Assembly: GCA_014729935.1 (NCBI GenBank)
Contig: WJJB01000396.1
Span: forward strand, 1 to 6,922
Origin: Candidatus Bathyarchaeota archaeon
GTDB taxonomy: Archaea; Asgardarchaeota; Lokiarchaeia; Sigyniarchaeales; Sigyniarchaeaceae
DNA length: 6,922 bases
Reading direction: 5' to 3'
The position numbers and the translations under genes were made by a program. This document shows positions 5,812-6,922 of the stretch, in pieces (within the stretch, counting starts at the first letter, position 1; each line of letters begins with the position of its first letter). Below the pieces are notes generated by a model. The model was given only the letters and a program-made list of their open reading frames with translations. It did no database searches and was not told the origin of the DNA.

Positions 5812-6332
5812 ATGGCACTGGTAGAAAATATCGGCATTTGCAGGTTGGGTGGGTTCGTCGGGTCCAATCCCGAGATCTTGGATTCTTATCCTCCTTTTAA
5901 CCAATCTCTAGACGAGAAGCAACAACGGGAAATTATCCTCAAGAGCATTCCCGAGGGAAGTCAACCTGGTTCATACACGGTTAACAAGCTCGGATCCAAG
6001 GTCATTCTCTCATATATATATACAAAATTCAAAGCGACGAGGAAGGCACCAGGAGTGATCTTGCATCGATCACCCTTGTCGTGTCGGAGAAACGGGTCAA
6101 CGTGCTCGATTTGCAGAAATTATTCAAGGCGATCATTGAATCCTTCCAAGGAGAGATGAGCAAGCTCACGAAAACCCTCCTGCGTCAATTGATGGAACGC
6201 ATCTACAACGGCGTCAATAAGAACACCAAGATAAACGTGCAAGACATAGAGATAGATATTCCAAAGATCATCAAAAGGAAGCGTTTGAAGATAGTCAGGA
6301 AGACGGAATCCCTTGCAGGGAGGGTGATGTGA
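5812..6332 (+). CDS. Small longin/uDENN-like protein, reading frame broken (frameshift at a TA repeat)
   Basis: The start is the ATG at 5812, preceded by GAGATGA (5799-5805). The first frame reads MALVENIGICRLGGFVGSNP and on to ILSYIY near 6020. It then turns into Cys/Arg/Ser-rich sequence and stops at 6159. Sensible protein continues in another frame (SDLASITLVVSEKRVNVLDLQKLFK) to a TGA at 6330-6332. Rejoining requires removing two bases or adding one. Deleting one TA unit from the repeat at 6012-6022 gives SYIYKIQSDEEGTRSDLASI and a 172-residue product. The EILDSYPP (21-28) and KSIPEGSQPG (44-53) motifs, followed by strand and helix, recall uDENN/longin modules and a conserved Asgard small protein family; this is an inference from pattern memory. 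The position between a GTPase and a membrane protein suggests a GTPase partner. Both halves look intact, so the lesion is recent, a sequencing error, or functional variation. Confidence 0.65.
6012..6022. repeat. TA dinucleotide repeat at the inferred frameshift
   Basis: ATATATATATA contains five TA units inside the longin-like gene. Loss of one unit restores a continuous frame through both halves of the gene. Dinucleotide tracts gain or lose units by polymerase slippage, so this is the most economical site for the lesion. Confidence 0.6.
6321..6328 (+). promoter_or_regulatory. Strong Shine-Dalgarno for the downstream membrane protein
   Basis: AGGGTGAT within GGGAGGGTGAT closely matches the 16S anti-SD complement (GGAGGTGAT). 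It ends 4 bases before the ATG at 6333, inside the end of the preceding gene, so the two genes are expected to share a transcript. Confidence 0.6.
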
Positions 6333-6922
6333 ATGGACCCTGGATCGATACTCATATTGGATTTAACAATCCATGCGTTCACCCTCGTTCCCCTGTTGCT
6401 CACGTTGGGAATCTTGTTCAAGCGATGGTGGGAATCAGTAGATGGTGAGGGCAAGCGCGACATGGTTAGATTTCTCATCTTCTTCATGATACTCAACTGG
6501 GTCCTCGGAACGATATGGTCGTTCATCAGGAATATCGTAACCGGGAACAGGACTATTCCCCTCGAGGAACGCATCGAGGTTTCCCACATGTTCGTGGCTG
6601 CCATCGGCGCAACGGGGATATCGCTCATCGCATACCTTTACAAGCGTGAATCATTGTACTTTGCATCCTGGTTCTTTTTCTTGGGAGGCATGATATACTA
6701 TACGCTAACGGGATCGACATTCGTGGTCAGATTCTTCATGTATGTCGTATCATTCGTGTACGTTGGATATTTCTGGTACGCTGGTATCAAGCATCGAGAC
6801 GACAAGCTCACTGGCCTTGCCCTGTTTTTCACCACCGCTTTTTTTGCGAGCGCTGGGCAACTTCCAATTCCTGCTGACCTAACCGTGAGGGTGATCCAAG
6901 CGGTTTATGGATTACTATACGC
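6333..6922 (+). CDS. Polytopic membrane protein of unknown family (3' end outside window)
   Basis: The ATG at 6333 follows directly on the TGA (6330-6332) of the preceding gene and has a strong Shine-Dalgarno. The frame is open for 196 complete codons to the right edge. The protein starts MDPGSILILDLTIHAFTLVP. Hydrophobic segments lie near residues 5-29, 45-69, 83-103, 108-127, 131-152 and 159-176, and another may begin at ~185. Charged loops include KRWWESVDGEGKRD (30-43), the amphipathic loop RTIPLEERIE (73-82) and KHRDDK (153-158). I do not recognise the family; the spacing of segments and the aromatic-rich helices suggest an integral membrane sensor or scaffold rather than a known transporter. 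Its zero-spacing junction with the longin-like gene downstream of an Arf-like GTPase makes it a candidate membrane receptor or partner of that GTPase. This is an inference from context only. Confidence 0.8.
   Translation, partial: MDPGSILILDLTIHAFTLVPLLLTLGILFKRWWESVDGEGKRDMVRFLIFFMILNWVLGTIWSFIRNIVTGNRTIPLEERIEVSHMFVAAIGATGISLIAYLYKRESLYFASWFFFLGGMIYYTLTGSTFVVRFFMYVVSFVYVGYFWYAGIKHRDDKLTGLALFFTTAFFASAGQLPIPADLTVRVIQAVYGLLY

Noticed and set aside
6040..6060. Programmed -1 ribosomal frameshift in the longin-like gene
   Set aside because: No X-XXY-YYZ slippery heptamer or downstream pseudoknot is apparent. A TA-repeat length change explains the break more simply.
6203..6628. 141-codon minus-strand open frame under the longin-like and membrane protein genes
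   Set aside because: The + strand carries a coherent polytopic membrane protein with a strong Shine-Dalgarno. The minus frame is its shadow and has no family signature.

Overview
The window looks like a piece of an Asgard archaeal (Promethearchaeota) chromosome. Several things point the same way: an Arf-type small GTPase joined to a longin-like domain, an adjacent longin/uDENN-like small protein, a NosD-type beta-helix surface protein with calcium-binding repeats and a C-terminal membrane anchor, a membrane-anchored purple-acid-phosphatase-like enzyme with many N-x-S/T sequons, TATA-type promoter elements, GGTGAT-type Shine-Dalgarno sequences and a poly-T terminator. This assignment is an inference from gene content; the exact lineage cannot be fixed from the sequence alone. 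All credible genes lie on the + strand.

Left part (1-2148): the last 113 codons of a TolB/oligogalacturonate-lyase-like beta-propeller protein run in from the left edge. A 9-bp inverted repeat and a TATA-like box follow, then a 568-residue secreted right-handed beta-helix protein anchored by a C-terminal membrane helix. A T8 tract 17 nt after its stop probably ends that transcript.

Middle part (2149-4867): a 684-residue polytopic membrane protein carries a purple-acid-phosphatase-type ectodomain. About 500 bases without a convincing gene follow (4369-4867). This stretch holds an imperfect hairpin, an AT-rich hairpin followed by T5, and a possible promoter for the next genes.

Right part (4868-6922): a tight three-gene cluster. 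First is an Arf-like GTPase with an extra C-terminal longin/roadblock-like domain. Thirty bases later comes a small protein whose first half has uDENN/longin-like character and whose reading frame is broken, most simply by one extra TA unit in a TA repeat. It is followed without any spacer by a polytopic membrane protein that runs off the right edge. In eukaryotes, Arf/Rab/Rag-type GTPases work with longin, roadblock and DENN modules at membranes. The cluster therefore looks like a compact archaeal GTPase-regulator-membrane-partner unit, and it is the most interesting part of the window.
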